Shown here: positions 33,541 through 43,799 of the stretch, piece after piece
Layout: every line of letters begins with the position of its first letter
Position numbering within the stretch: the first letter of the stretch is position 1
Origin: Thamnaconus septentrionalis
Lineage: Eukaryota; Chordata; Actinopteri; Tetraodontiformes; Monacanthidae
NCBI GenBank assembly: GCA_009823395.1
Contig: CM020509.1
Span: 20,775,001-20,839,000 of the forward strand
Reading direction: 5' to 3'
Length of the DNA: 64,000 nucleotides
Made by a program: the position numbers and the translations under genes
The notes under the pieces: generated by a model
Told to the model about the DNA's origin: nothing
What the model saw: only the letters and a program-made list of their open reading frames with translations
The model's database searches: none

Positions 33541-34578
33541 AGTTGCTGCGTTTCCGCTTGAGGCAACACGGTTCCAGCCGTTACCATTTCCCTGCTCCCT
33601 TTGGGTTCCAAGTGGGCCAAGCGGGGACCATAATGGTGACGTAGCAGCACGCAGGGCACTGACTGGGTAAGAATTTTCACAAAAGACGAGTGCGAGACTT
33701 TCGAAAACTATAACCGCCATTTTTAAATGGCCTGCGTGGAGATTTTTGCATTTTCACGTTTTAAATGCTGATGAAACTGTGCCATTGGCGAACAAAGAGG
33801 TGCAGACAGACAGAGCGACACGGCCACGCGACGAAAAAGTCTTCCTGGTTTCGCAGTTGGTGGCCGTAGCACAGCAAAACAGTGTCGGGGGAAATTGAAA
33901 GAAAAAACAAAAACAAAAAAACATACTGAGTGACTACTGAAGCATCAAGGACCCAAACAGGTTTGTTTTGCCACATGGATGCAATGGACCACCGGCTTGG
34001 TGGCGGCGACGAGAGAATAGTCAGCCACGGCAATATTTAAGAACATGTATGAGGACTGTGAATGTATTGTGGCCAAAAGCAGCTTTAGTTTGAAGGTTAT
34101 TTGCAAAGTACAACCAGTGTGCCATGTCGACAAACTGTTAGCCACCACCGCTAACTCCATGTTCTCTTTGTGTTTTGTGTTTGCTGGCTTTGTGTGGCCT
34201 CGCGTGGATATTCTTGTCAAATAATAAACGACTCTGTGACTCAAGTGATCGTTTCAGCGTCACCATTTTCTCTGCGAGGACAGTGTTTTGACACAAGTCA
34301 ACAGTATTAAACAAAATCATTCTAAGCCCTACTAGAATGTCTTTTAAAATAACAAAGCAAAAACACGATCAATATAAAAAGTAAAACCTATGAATCCAGG
34401 GACACGGAAGGCATAACAAGCGTCGAGGGACCTTCGGTCCGCCTTGCAGCGGTAACTCAGTCCCAGCTCAGTGTGGGTGGCAACGCTGAGCTGGGACCAA
34501 GTTGGAAACACACCCATGCCGAGCTGTACCGTGCAGAGCTGAGCCGGCCCCAACCGAGTAGCACAATAGGAAAAACGC
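33541..34578. mobile_element. Possible TIR-type non-autonomous DNA transposon
   Basis: The left side has GCGTTTCCGC with AACACGGTTCCAGCC. The right side has GAGCTGAGCCGGCCCC and GGAAAAACGC. The ends are roughly inverted, as in fish elements that start with GCGTTTCC. No coding content and no clear target duplication, so this is a weak call. Confidence 0.35.
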
Positions 34579-34665
34579 CTTTAGTTTTCTTAAAAGTAAT
34601 GTGAAAATCTTTCATAATCGTCTCATCTTTTGAGCTAAGCGTATCATCACCACCCCTAATATACA

Positions 34666-34720
<55 letters not shown>

Positions 34721-34813
34721 TAAATTTTTCCTTTGTGGAAAAATTATATTTTTGCTTTAATTGGAACATTCCAAATGATTACATACTATCCAGATACTCT
34801 TAAAAAATAAATA

Positions 34814-34864
<51 letters not shown>

Positions 34865-34882
34865 TATACATATATATACATA
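34666..34882. repeat. Two (TA)n tracts
   Basis: TA runs at 34666-34718 and 34818-34880, separated by AT-rich unique sequence. Confidence 0.9.
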
Positions 34883-35094
34883 TACACATAAACAACTCAA
34901 ACTTTGAAGTATTCTCAAGCCACGGTGCCGTTTGTCAATCGCGGTATTTTATTTTATCTCACGTTTCTTTGAGTTATTTCCTGTCCAGCTTGACGCAGCT
35001 CGCGCACAAAATAGACCGGACGCCGAAACAATCGCTGCAAGGCGCGAGCCAGCCGCGGAGGTGCGCACCGCTTCGAGTTTGACATGAACGACGC

Positions 35095-35336
35095 CATTGA
35101 ACCCGGCTTCCTCCCACAGTCCAAAAACATGCATGTGAGGTCAAATGAATATTCTAAATTGTCCGTAGGTGTGCATGTGAGTGTGAATGGTTGTTTGTCT
35201 CTATGTGGCCCTGCGATGAACTGGCGACTTGTCCAGGGTGTCACCCTGCCTTCGCCCTAAGACAGCTGGGATAGGCTCCAGCAGACCCCCGTGACCCTGA
35301 ATTGGAATAAGCGGGTATAGAAGATGAATGAATATA
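35095..35336 (+). mobile_element. L2-like LINE or related SINE 3' end
   Basis: Shows the common fish tail CAGCTGGGATAGGCTCCAGC, then GACCCTGAATTGGAATAAGC, ending in GATGAATGAAT. Upstream, CTGCGATGAACTGGCGACTTG is part of the same repeat. The 5' side fades near 35095. Confidence 0.7.
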
Positions 35337-35402
35337 TATATGTATGTATATACATGTATATATATATATATATGTATATACATGTATAAATATATATATA
35401 TA
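35335..35402. repeat. (TA)n-rich tract
   Basis: TATATA and TGTATA units directly after the LINE tail. Confidence 0.85.
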
Positions 35403-35640
35403 ATCTTGTGTATTTATTATGGTGTGAATATGATCCTTCAGTGTTTCTCACATCAGTTTGGATTTTAAAATATTAAACACATGATTTTTTTTAAAAACAT
35501 TTTTCCCCTCCTTTTTATTTTAATTGGCCTGTTTGATCTTTCTGTCATCATTATTTATTAGCGTGATTCTTCTTTACTTCCAATATTTGCCTTCAGTCTT
35601 AGTCGCACAATCATCACATCTTATTTCTTGGCACAGTTTT

Positions 35641-35673
<33 letters not shown>
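35641..35673. repeat. (CT)n microsatellite
   Basis: About 16 perfect CT units. Confidence 0.95.
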
Positions 35674-35675
<2 letters not shown>

Positions 35676-35862
35676 GCATTTTTCATTTTTCCTTGCACAG
35701 GAAGTGCGATCCTGCCTCTGACTTGCTGCGATTCTAAAGGTCCAGTGTGGGGCAACAACCAAGGGGTATTTCTTTGTTTGTTTTGTGCGTTTGTTGCGTG
35801 TCTTTGCGATTGTGTTTCTTGATCCGAGCGATTTGCAGATCCACTGCAAATGTTTCCCAAGT

Positions 35863-35927
35863 ACAGCAGCAGCAGCAGCAGCAGCAGCAGCCGTTTTAAC
35901 AGCAGCAGCAGCTGCAGCAGCAGAGTT
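35863..35927. repeat. (AGC)n trinucleotide repeat
   Basis: Nine perfect units, a short break, then about nine more. Confidence 0.9.
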
Positions 35928-36186
35928 CTGACTGATGGACTCGCCGGGCCTGACTTCTCACTCTTCTCTTTAACCTACATAAAGGAAATTAACATCCTAT
36001 AATTATCTCCAATTAACAGAAAGAGGGACATGCAGTGATTAAGGAAATCAGGTTCAGAGAGGATTTTCATTATCCCCCACCCCTCAACCTCCACCCCCCG
36101 CCCCTTCTTCCCCGCCCGCTCCTTTAACATTCACCTTTCAGCTCCCTTCATTATTTTTAATTAACTTTTTTTTTTTGCTCCTCCAG

Positions 36187-36230
36187 TTTCAGAACAAAGT
36201 GAGGAGATGGATGGACAGACAGCGACGCAG
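36187..36230 (+). CDS. Candidate 44-nt exon of an unidentified gene
   Basis: A polypyrimidine tract ends in CTCCAG directly before the segment, and CAG|GTAAAC follows it. One frame reads SEQSEEMDGQTATQ and another FQNKVRRWMDRQRRR; neither contains a stop. The surrounding 35940-36180 is repeat-free and AT-balanced, like conserved non-coding DNA beside alternative exons. If real, it is an alternative micro-exon of a gene extending beyond the window. The gene is not recognised. Confidence 0.25.
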
Positions 36231-36649
36231 GTAAACACTAGTCGTCGGCGTCCTGATTCACTTCCTGTTGCCGCCTTGATGGTCAAAGTGCCTCAACACA
36301 ACACGCACCTGAACACACAACGCACCTGCTCACACTCGGACACCCCTTCATCATCCTGGACTGTCCACTTTTACTGTTTTATGGTGACTTGAGGTTAAAT
36401 TATTGACCAGGTTTATGGACGTTCGGTCCTGACTGCCGGTGTCCCTCAGGGCTCTGATGTTGCTCCGCTAATCTTGAGCATCTCGTCACGCAGTCATCAG
36501 TCAACAGGATGTCACTCTTCCACTCTACGGTTTGGAAAATTAATAGCTGGCACGAGAAGGTAATATTACATTTAATCTTGATGCTCGTGCCTAATTATAT
36601 ACTCACTGATATAAATATGCATAATCATATAATCATTGATATGAATATG

Positions 36650-37079
36650 TGTAATCCAGTCAGTTAACCCATTTATAAGATGGGCAATGTATGCACAGCG
36701 TGCCTTGTAAGCTTTGTGCAGAGTAACATGATACCTAAGAGAGGACATAGGAATGCGCCCATCGTAAAACAGTGATCTTAAGATGCGGAGACCAGAGAGC
36801 CAATCAGAGGAGGACGTAAGCTGAGCGAGCCCTGCAAGAACAACCGGATCTTCTCTATCTATGAAGACTCATCAGGGGACAAAGAGTCAGTCAGTCACTT
36901 CAGGACCTGATAGCACTTGTTGATGTCAGGCTTGAGCTCGACCCAGCGCTCTGCAAACTTGCATTCTGAATTAATTTGTTGACTAAAGACACATTGAAAT
37001 CAGCATCATTCTCCTAAGATTCTTCATTCAACTAACACGCGGATCGTCAGCACGACATTATAAAATAAGGCGATCCATA
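36650..37079 (+). mobile_element. Solo LTR, copy B
   Basis: Matches copy A (11784-12339) in several blocks, including AAGATGGGCAATGTATGCA, CGTAAAACAGTGATCTTA, AGAGCCAATCAGAGGAGGAC and the end CGGATCGTCAGCACGAC with GCGATCCA. It starts TGTAATCC. It carries about 150 bp absent from copy A and lacks about 200 bp present there. Confidence 0.6.
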
Positions 37080-37516
37080 TATGAACAAAAATATGGATAA
37101 CTACATAAACTGCTGTTGCAGGAAGTAAAAAATGATTGGTTTGTGAAGAGACATTTATATACTGTATATGTAAAAAAAATGGGGGCGGGGACTTCAGTAA
37201 TCGAATGTTCTGGGCGGTGTTAGCCTGACAAGCTAATCAGCTGCAGGGCCGTTCCAGGACGTTCCGGGATGGGAGGTTGTGTCCGGAGCCCCAAAACAGT
37301 CCATTAGCATCGCTCAGGTTGTGGAGGTGTTGTGTTGTTTCTCCTGCACAACTTCCTCTTTCTGCTGATTCTCACCTTGTTGTTGTTTTTATTCTATTTC
37401 AAGGAGTTTGAGCCCCAGTTCAGTTGGTGAACCAGGAAGTGATGCGGATCATCAGGCCACGCCTCTTCCTGCCTGGATTTCCATCAGAACTGTTGGAAAG
37501 ATTGTGATTGTGGGGT
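37080..37516. other. Non-coding spacer
   Basis: No gene or element recognised. Confidence 0.45.
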
Positions 37517-37530
37517 TGCTCATTAATGAA

Positions 37531-37578
<48 letters not shown>

Positions 37579-37581
37579 GTT
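37517..37581. repeat. (ATT)n trinucleotide repeat
   Basis: About 19 perfect ATT units. Confidence 0.97.
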
Positions 37582-38230
37582 GGATTTTTGTGATATAATT
37601 TCAGTCTTGGACTGAAATGCTGATTGACATTGTGAGAGTTAAAGACAATAAAATGGAAAAAAAAAAAAAATAAAATAAGAAGAAGTTTCTCCCTTGTGAC
37701 CAACAATAATTTCTAGTTCATTTCCATGATCTTCCGGATCCTCGACAGCTTGAAAGATGTGAAATATTATCCCAGGAATAGCTTAAATATTTTATCCATT
37801 GTCGGCCCAATTTTTTTTAGTTGCTCCAGTGAAAAGACAATTTGAAATTTGGGTTGGGTTCGCTATTCGCAAATATAAAAAAAAGATCCTGAAATTGATG
37901 GTGATGGAGGATCTGCGAGTTTCCTCGACTCTCAATCTGACGGCAGTGAAACACACCAGCGGCCCAGTTTCTGTCTCCTGATGGAAAAAAATATATATAT
38001 ATAAAAAAACAGACAAAAAAACAAAACAAAAAATAAAAACACTTGAAACGATTTTTGAAAAAAAGAAAAAGCAGTTTTCAGTCAATTTGTGCTTCCAGCT
38101 TGTCTTCTGTGGGGAAACCATTTTTTTCTTTTTAAGACTGTGGCTGTTTTTGTTTTCCTGCATTATTTATTTTTTCACTTTCATTGTTTAGCGGCATTTT
38201 CTTTCTCTCTGTCTCAGTAAGTCAACAGCA
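37582..38230. other. AT-rich non-coding spacer
   Basis: Contains A-rich runs near 37660 and 38010-38070. No gene recognised. Confidence 0.45.
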
Positions 38231-38525
38231 AGTAAGAGGATTTAGGAGGAAGAGGAGGGGGAGGAAGAGTAGGATTCAGAAGGAGGCGCCAGGAGGAGGA
38301 GTCAGTCGGAGGAGGAGTCAGGAGGAGAAATAGGAGTAGGGAGGTGGGGTCAGGAGGAGTAGGAGTCAGGAGGAGGAGGAGTCAGGTGGTGGGTTCAGGA
38401 AGAGGAGGAGTCAGGAGGTGGGGTCAGTAGGAGAAATAGGAGTAGGGAGGTGGGGTCAGGAGGAGTAGGAGGAGTCAGGTGGGTGGTTCAGGAAGAGGAG
38501 GAGTCAGGAGGTGGGGTCACTTGAA
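38231..38525. repeat. Purine-rich minisatellite (GGAGGAGTCAGGAGG)
   Basis: Irregular units built from AGGAGGAGTCAGGAGGTGGGGTCA. A longer 70-80 bp block containing AGAAATAGGAGTAGGGAGG occurs twice. Confidence 0.85.
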
Positions 38526-38757
38526 GGAGGATGTGGGAGAAATCAGACTATAAATCACAATGTTTTTGCTGCTGCTGCTACTGCTACTCGGTGACGTCAT
38601 ACTCCTGTCTGCCTGCAGGGGGCGACAATCAGGTTCAAAATAACGCCTTTAATGAGAGAAAAAAAATCTCTCTGTTAACTTTAAAAAACACAAAAAGAGG
38701 TGATGCAAGTAGAGTGATTGTTAGCATAGCAGCCAACAACTGCGTGTGTGTGTGTGT
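38526..38757. repeat. Local duplication, copy 1
   Basis: Shares GGATGTGGGAGAAATC, GCTGCTGCTGCTACTGCT, GGTGACGTCAT, AATAACGCCTTTAATGAGAG and AGTAGAGTGATTGTTAGCAT, in the same order, with copy 2 at 38957-39200. Both end in a TG microsatellite. Confidence 0.9.
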
Positions 38758-38956
38758 GCGTGCGTGCCTTGGCCTCAGGTTGTTGTGTAACCCCTGAAGG
38801 ATGTCTCGAAGCAGCAGCCCGTCGAGAATCCGAAGAAACTTCTTCAAAAGCTGTGACCCCTGTCCCGCTGTAGCTCCGCCTCCTTCCCCTCGGGAGGAAG
38901 CCGATTGGTCGCACAGACTCACTGATCAACGACTCTATTTTTTTTTTTTGTTGTCT

Positions 38957-39198
38957 TGAAAAAGGATGTGGGAGAAATCTCATTGCTGCTGCTGCTGCCG
39001 CCACTGCTTCTGCTGCTACTTGGTGACGTCATGCTCCTCTCTGCTTGCAAAAGGGCGACACTCAAAATATTTTTATTATTATTATTCAAAATAACGCCTT
39101 TAATGAGAGAAAAAAAAATCACTCTTTTAAAAAACACAAAAAAAGTTGATTTAAGTAGAGTGATTGTTAGCATAGCGGCCAGCAACTGTGTGTGCGTA

Positions 39199-39200
<2 letters not shown>
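38957..39200. repeat. Local duplication, copy 2
   Basis: Second, diverged copy of 38526-38757. It carries a small (ATT)n insertion at 39068-39085. Confidence 0.9.

Positions 39201-39202
<2 letters not shown>

Positions 39203-39241
<39 letters not shown>
39203..39241. repeat. (TG)n microsatellite
   Basis: About 19 TG units. Confidence 0.95.
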
Positions 39242-39245
<4 letters not shown>

Positions 39246-39319
39246 GAGGGGGAGAGATCTGTAGAGACACCTCTGTCTTCCAACCCTGCAGGCAGCGCCC
39301 AGGGCGATCCAGCCAACCA

Positions 39320-39321
<2 letters not shown>

Positions 39322-39350
<29 letters not shown>
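39322..39350. repeat. (AC)n microsatellite
   Basis: About 14 AC units, in inverted orientation to the TG tract 80 bp away, so the two could pair. Confidence 0.95.
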
Positions 39351-39937
39351 TATGCTACATGTCCAACTAGGCTAGCTGTGAAAACACAGTGTGAGAGGGA
39401 AAATAATGGAAAATATTAATTAAAAAGAAATCCTGGGTTTCTATTTTTGGAAAATAAGAATAATAAAAACATCAAAACAAAAATGTCAGTTTTTCGGTCG
39501 GGGAAAAGTTGTGGCGTTTTCTTGGAGAAATTTGCTTCAGTCCACTGAAGTTTCCACGAGAAGTTTTAATGAGACCGAGGAGCCTCTTCCTCTTTCTCTT
39601 CTTCCTCCTCCACTGTCTGTCTGCCCACCTGGTGGACAGGTGCGGTAGGGCAGAAGAGTCAGAACAACACCTGGACACTTGGAGTCCCTTTGAAAACAAC
39701 AAAGATAAAAAAAAACAGGGAAAAAAGAAAACGACAACAACCACAAAAAAAATCAGCAAAGCAACGCAATCGAAACCAGGAAGTTTTCAGCAGACAGACA
39801 GACTGAAAGTTTCCCGACCAATCAGAGACCTCCGTCCCCGGAAGCTTCATCATCTTGTTAGGATGTGGCTGGACCAATCAGCAGCCTCTGAGGAGAATAA
39901 GGGCCGAGCTACAAGCCAGGGTTTCAGGTTAAGACAG

Positions 39938-39947
39938 GAAGAAGAAG

Positions 39948-39978
<31 letters not shown>

Positions 39979-40215
39979 CCAGTCCCAGTCTTGTTCCAAG
40001 AAGATCTGTCCCAGTCAGTCAGTCCAGTCAGTTCCAAGTCTGACACCCTGTCTGGTCCCAGTCTTGTTCCAGTCTGGTCCCACTCTCTCAGTCCGGTCTA
40101 AGGTCTTGTCCCCATCTGGTCCCAATCTGGTCCCAGTCTGGATCCAGTTCACCTCCCAGTCCAGTTCCCAGTGTGGTCCCAAGTCCCAGACACCCAGTCC
40201 AGATGTCCCAGTCAG
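39938..40215. repeat. (GAA)n followed by CAGTCTGGTCC minisatellite
   Basis: Thirteen GAA units at 39938-39977 are followed by about 240 bp of irregular 8-16 base units built from CCCAGTC and CAGTCTGGTC. The open plus frame across it is low-complexity and not taken as a gene. Confidence 0.85.
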
Positions 40216-41210
40216 GGATGCTCACAGTCATATCTGTAGGGTTTCAAACTGCAGCACAAAAAATGACTGTCCTTGATTTTTAGTTTATTCATAGCAATAT
40301 ATAAATTATTCATAAATATTTTTTCTTTTAATATCCTTGTTTAAATTTTCCTTCTTTTTATTTGGATTTTAGTCTAATTTCTGATCAAAACAAGAAGGAA
40401 GTGAATGTTTGACAGACAAATCAGAAACAGAGATTTATTACTAATATAATTACACAAAAATAAAAACTGTCAGACTGTGATAAATGAAATTCAACCAATC
40501 AAATTTAATCAAACGTTTCATGCTGAAGACGGTTGCACTGGTTTAAAGTGATGTCGTTAGCATAGCATTTAGCTGGCAGCTACGTGGGAGAAAAAAAAAA
40601 AAAAATCAAACCTTGAAGGCTGATTTTGTGCGTTTGTACTACTGGGCTCCAATTATTTTGTCGGTATTTTTTTGTGAAACAACATTTTTAAGGTGTGCAG
40701 CAAATTGGACGCTTGGAAAAAAACAAACACAACAAAACAAAACCCCTGGAAATGTATTCAGCCGCTGTAGTGAATCCGTTCCGTGCATCGAGTTCATTTC
40801 CTGCCTTGCTGAGCAAATCCACCATTTTATTTAAATACAACTTTAGCATAATTAGCCGCTAGCGCCGCAGCCGTTAGTCACTAGTGCTTTAGCTGCAGCA
40901 GCAGCCGCAGCGTTGTTTTGTTTGGCCCGTTTGCTGGTTTGGCTGCCTGAACGTTAGCGCGCAGGCTTCCGACCCCTCCCCCGGTATTTAATCTGTTTAA
41001 TCCGGCTGTGTTATCGTCCCGCCTCATGATGTTTGTTTGGTTGTTTGCTTGGAGATGTGCAACGTTTGTGCAGCGAACGCACGTGAACTGCAGTCAGGAG
41101 CAAAATCCTCTTTAGTCGCCATCAGGACGCTGGATCTGATCCGACTGAATCAACGACCAACTGAGCGACCGCCATCCTGAAAGAACACAACTCTTTGATT
41201 CTTGCTTTTT
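40216..41210. other. Non-coding spacer
   Basis: No gene or element recognised. 40840-41050 is GC-balanced with GCTAGC and CAGCAG patches. Confidence 0.45.
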
Positions 41211-41214
41211 TTTT

Positions 41215-41262
41215 GCATGTGTGTGTGTGTTTGGGTGTGTGCGTGTGTGTGTGTGTGTGTGA
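41215..41262. repeat. (TG)n microsatellite
   Basis: TG run with GTTTGGG and GCG interruptions. Confidence 0.9.
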
Positions 41263-41591
41263 TGAGGGAAAGAATAAAGCAAAAAAGGGAAAATCTCTGG
41301 CAAAATGGCCAAAGCTGATAATTCCACATAATCTCTTGAGTCCACAGATCGCAGAGTCAAGTCTGCTGCTGCTGCTGCCACTGCTGTAAGGAAAGGAAAA
41401 AAAAAAACAAAAAAAAAAAACCAGCAGCAGACTGATCTGATCTGATGCTGCACAACCATAAAGACTCTTTTGTTATTTCAGGATCAGGACTAAAGAGAAG
41501 CGTTTAACCCTCAGCCCACCTCCCTCCCCTCCCTCCCCCAGACCATGGCAGGAAAAGATGGAAAAATGAAATTAATCAGAATGAAAAAAAA

Positions 41592-41599
41592 TGAACACA

Positions 41600-41666
<67 letters not shown>
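41592..41666. repeat. (AC)n/(AG)n compound microsatellite
   Basis: Twelve AC units then about 20 AG units. Confidence 0.95.
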
Positions 41667-41667
<1 letters not shown>

Positions 41668-41922
41668 CAACAAGAGAAGCACTTGGGTCTGATTGTGAAT
41701 AATCGGAATGAATAACAATGAGATTAAGGGGATTAATCCCTGCTGGTGACGGTAATCAGTGGAGTGTGGCCGCCATATGCAAAGCAATATTGAATCTGGG
41801 GACGATAAAAAATTCATGCTCATGAGATTTTTTTCTATCTTTTCGCAAAATTAGCAGAAGCTGGATGGCAGAAAGAAAAAAATGGTAAGAATATATACAT
41901 AAATAATGTGTATATGTATATA

Positions 41923-42046
<124 letters not shown>

Positions 42047-42154
42047 CAACCTGATTTCCTTGAAATCAGGTAATAAACTCCACCTCCACGTACAAATCCA
42101 CGAGTGGCAATGGCAGAGGTGGAGAGTACAGTGACGTTGCCATGGCCACGATCA

Positions 42155-42262
<108 letters not shown>

Positions 42263-42269
42263 CTATATA

Positions 42270-42641
42270 CAGGTACTACCCAGAAAATTGGAATATCCTG
42301 AAAAGGTTGTTGTATTTCTGCAATTCAACTCAAAAGGTGAATTTGACATATTATATAAACAAATAATATGCAAATCAATATATTTCAAGTTTTTATTTCT
42401 TTGGATTTTCTTGCAGCTTTAAAAAAAAAAACCTCAAATTTTATAAGAATTTTCTGATTTTATGGGTTTGTGGTTTTAATGAGCTGAATATCTTAATCAG
42501 CAAAGTTACAACGAGGAACTGCATGAGATGTCAATTTGCATGTAATGGCTCAATAAAATTTGTTGGTTTCATCTTTTATGTTAAATTGCCAAAATAAAAC
42601 AACTTTTACTTGATATTCTAATTTTTCAGGTAGTACCTGTA
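42270..42641. mobile_element. Mariner-type MITE with TA duplication
   Basis: Starts CAGGTACTACCCAGAAAATT and ends AATTTTTCAGGTAGTACCTG, giving inverted ends of about 30 bases. TA lies on both sides (42268-42269 and 42642-42643). The 372-bp AT-rich body has no coding capacity. Ends and duplication fit a non-autonomous Tc1/mariner element. Confidence 0.85.
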
Positions 42642-42937
42642 AATATATGTGTGTGTGTGTGTGTGTGTGTGCATGTATTAGATCAGTGGTGGTGGTGAGA
42701 CTTTTGGGCTTTACATGTTCTTTCAATGTCAATTGAAAATGAACAAAAGTAATGTTCCAACAAAATGTGTCTTTAAAGCCCCACTGTATTTAGGTCTTTA
42801 TTGAAATGACTCTTAAAACACTGAAGAAATGGATGAAATACAGCTATTTTATGACTTACTTACCATTAATATCGTTTCTGCAAGTTCGGCCGGCCGGATT
42901 AAGATGACTAACGCGCCACAGTTTGCATAGTGGTGGG

Positions 42938-43717
42938 CAGAGGCATAAGCGAAGTAAGCGACGGCTTAGGGCCCCAAGGCCACTAGGGGGCCCCCAAGAG
43001 CAATCAAAAAAAAAATATATATAAATTATGATTTCTATATGATCAAAGATATATTATTGTACAAAAAACACACTTTCAACAGAGTGCAGCTGCTGATGTA
43101 GACCCAGTGATTCTTAATGCCTCTGTAGCTAAAGCTTCGCTGCAGCGGTGCCTCCTGCCAAGAAAAAAAAAAAAAAAAGTTGTTCTTGCACTACAACTTA
43201 TTGTTGCACCTTGCTGTTGCACTTTTTTGAAACCAAAAATAATAAACCAGATGACACATTTACAGTAATAAAATGGTCTACCTGTTTATTTTGGTTACTT
43301 TCAGTCAGACTAGATGATATGCCTCACTTTGTGCTTTATCACTTGGAATGTTGTGTAAATCAACCCCAGGACACTCTTGTAGCTGGATGTGCTACCCTTT
43401 GAGATTGAAAACCATATGTGGCACCCTGGACGTGATCCATGATGCATTAATTGAAATTATTCGTATTAAGTTTGCACTGGTATTACTTATGTTTCTGATT
43501 ATTTTACCTTTGGAGATACAGCAACAGCATAATTTCAACGTGTAATACATACATGTGTAAAGACATGTCAGGCCGTCAATAGGATGTAAACAACACTGCC
43601 AGAGCTGCATTGAACTCATTGTAGGTGTGTGAATGATCAACAATCAATATTGGCTGAAATAGAGGGCCCCAAAATCAAATTTTGCTTAGGGACCCATGGA
43701 GGCTTGGGCCGGCCCTG
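42938..43717. mobile_element. Non-autonomous hAT element with perfect 8-bp duplication
   Basis: Starts CAGAGGCATAAGCG and ends GGCCGGCCCTG. It is flanked by GTGGTGGG at 42930-42937 and again at 43718-43725. The inner ends, GGCTTAGGGCCCC and CTTAGGGACCCATGGAGGC, are further landmarks. No transposase frame is seen in the 780-bp body. Confidence 0.9.
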
Positions 43718-43742
43718 GTGGTGGGACTTGATTTAAAAAAAA

Positions 43743-43746
43743 TATA

Positions 43747-43798
<52 letters not shown>

Positions 43799-43799
43799 G
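43743..43799. repeat. (TA)n/(ATA)n microsatellite
   Basis: Six TA units, then about 14 ATA units. Confidence 0.95.

Noticed and set aside
35700..35740. Exon after TTTCCTTGCACAG
   Set aside because: The acceptor is good, but the only nearby donor (AAAG|GTCCAG) is poor and the segment gives no recognisable peptide.
39509..40276. 255-codon plus-strand frame
   Set aside because: It is made of repeat translations (poly-E from GAA, SQS/VPV from the CAGTC minisatellite) and lysine-rich text, with no domain and no splice context. Treated as chance.
42049..42071. Hairpin ACCTGATTTC/GAAATCAGGT as a terminator
   Set aside because: Rho-independent terminators are not relevant in this genome. It is a short inverted repeat at the edge of the TA tract.
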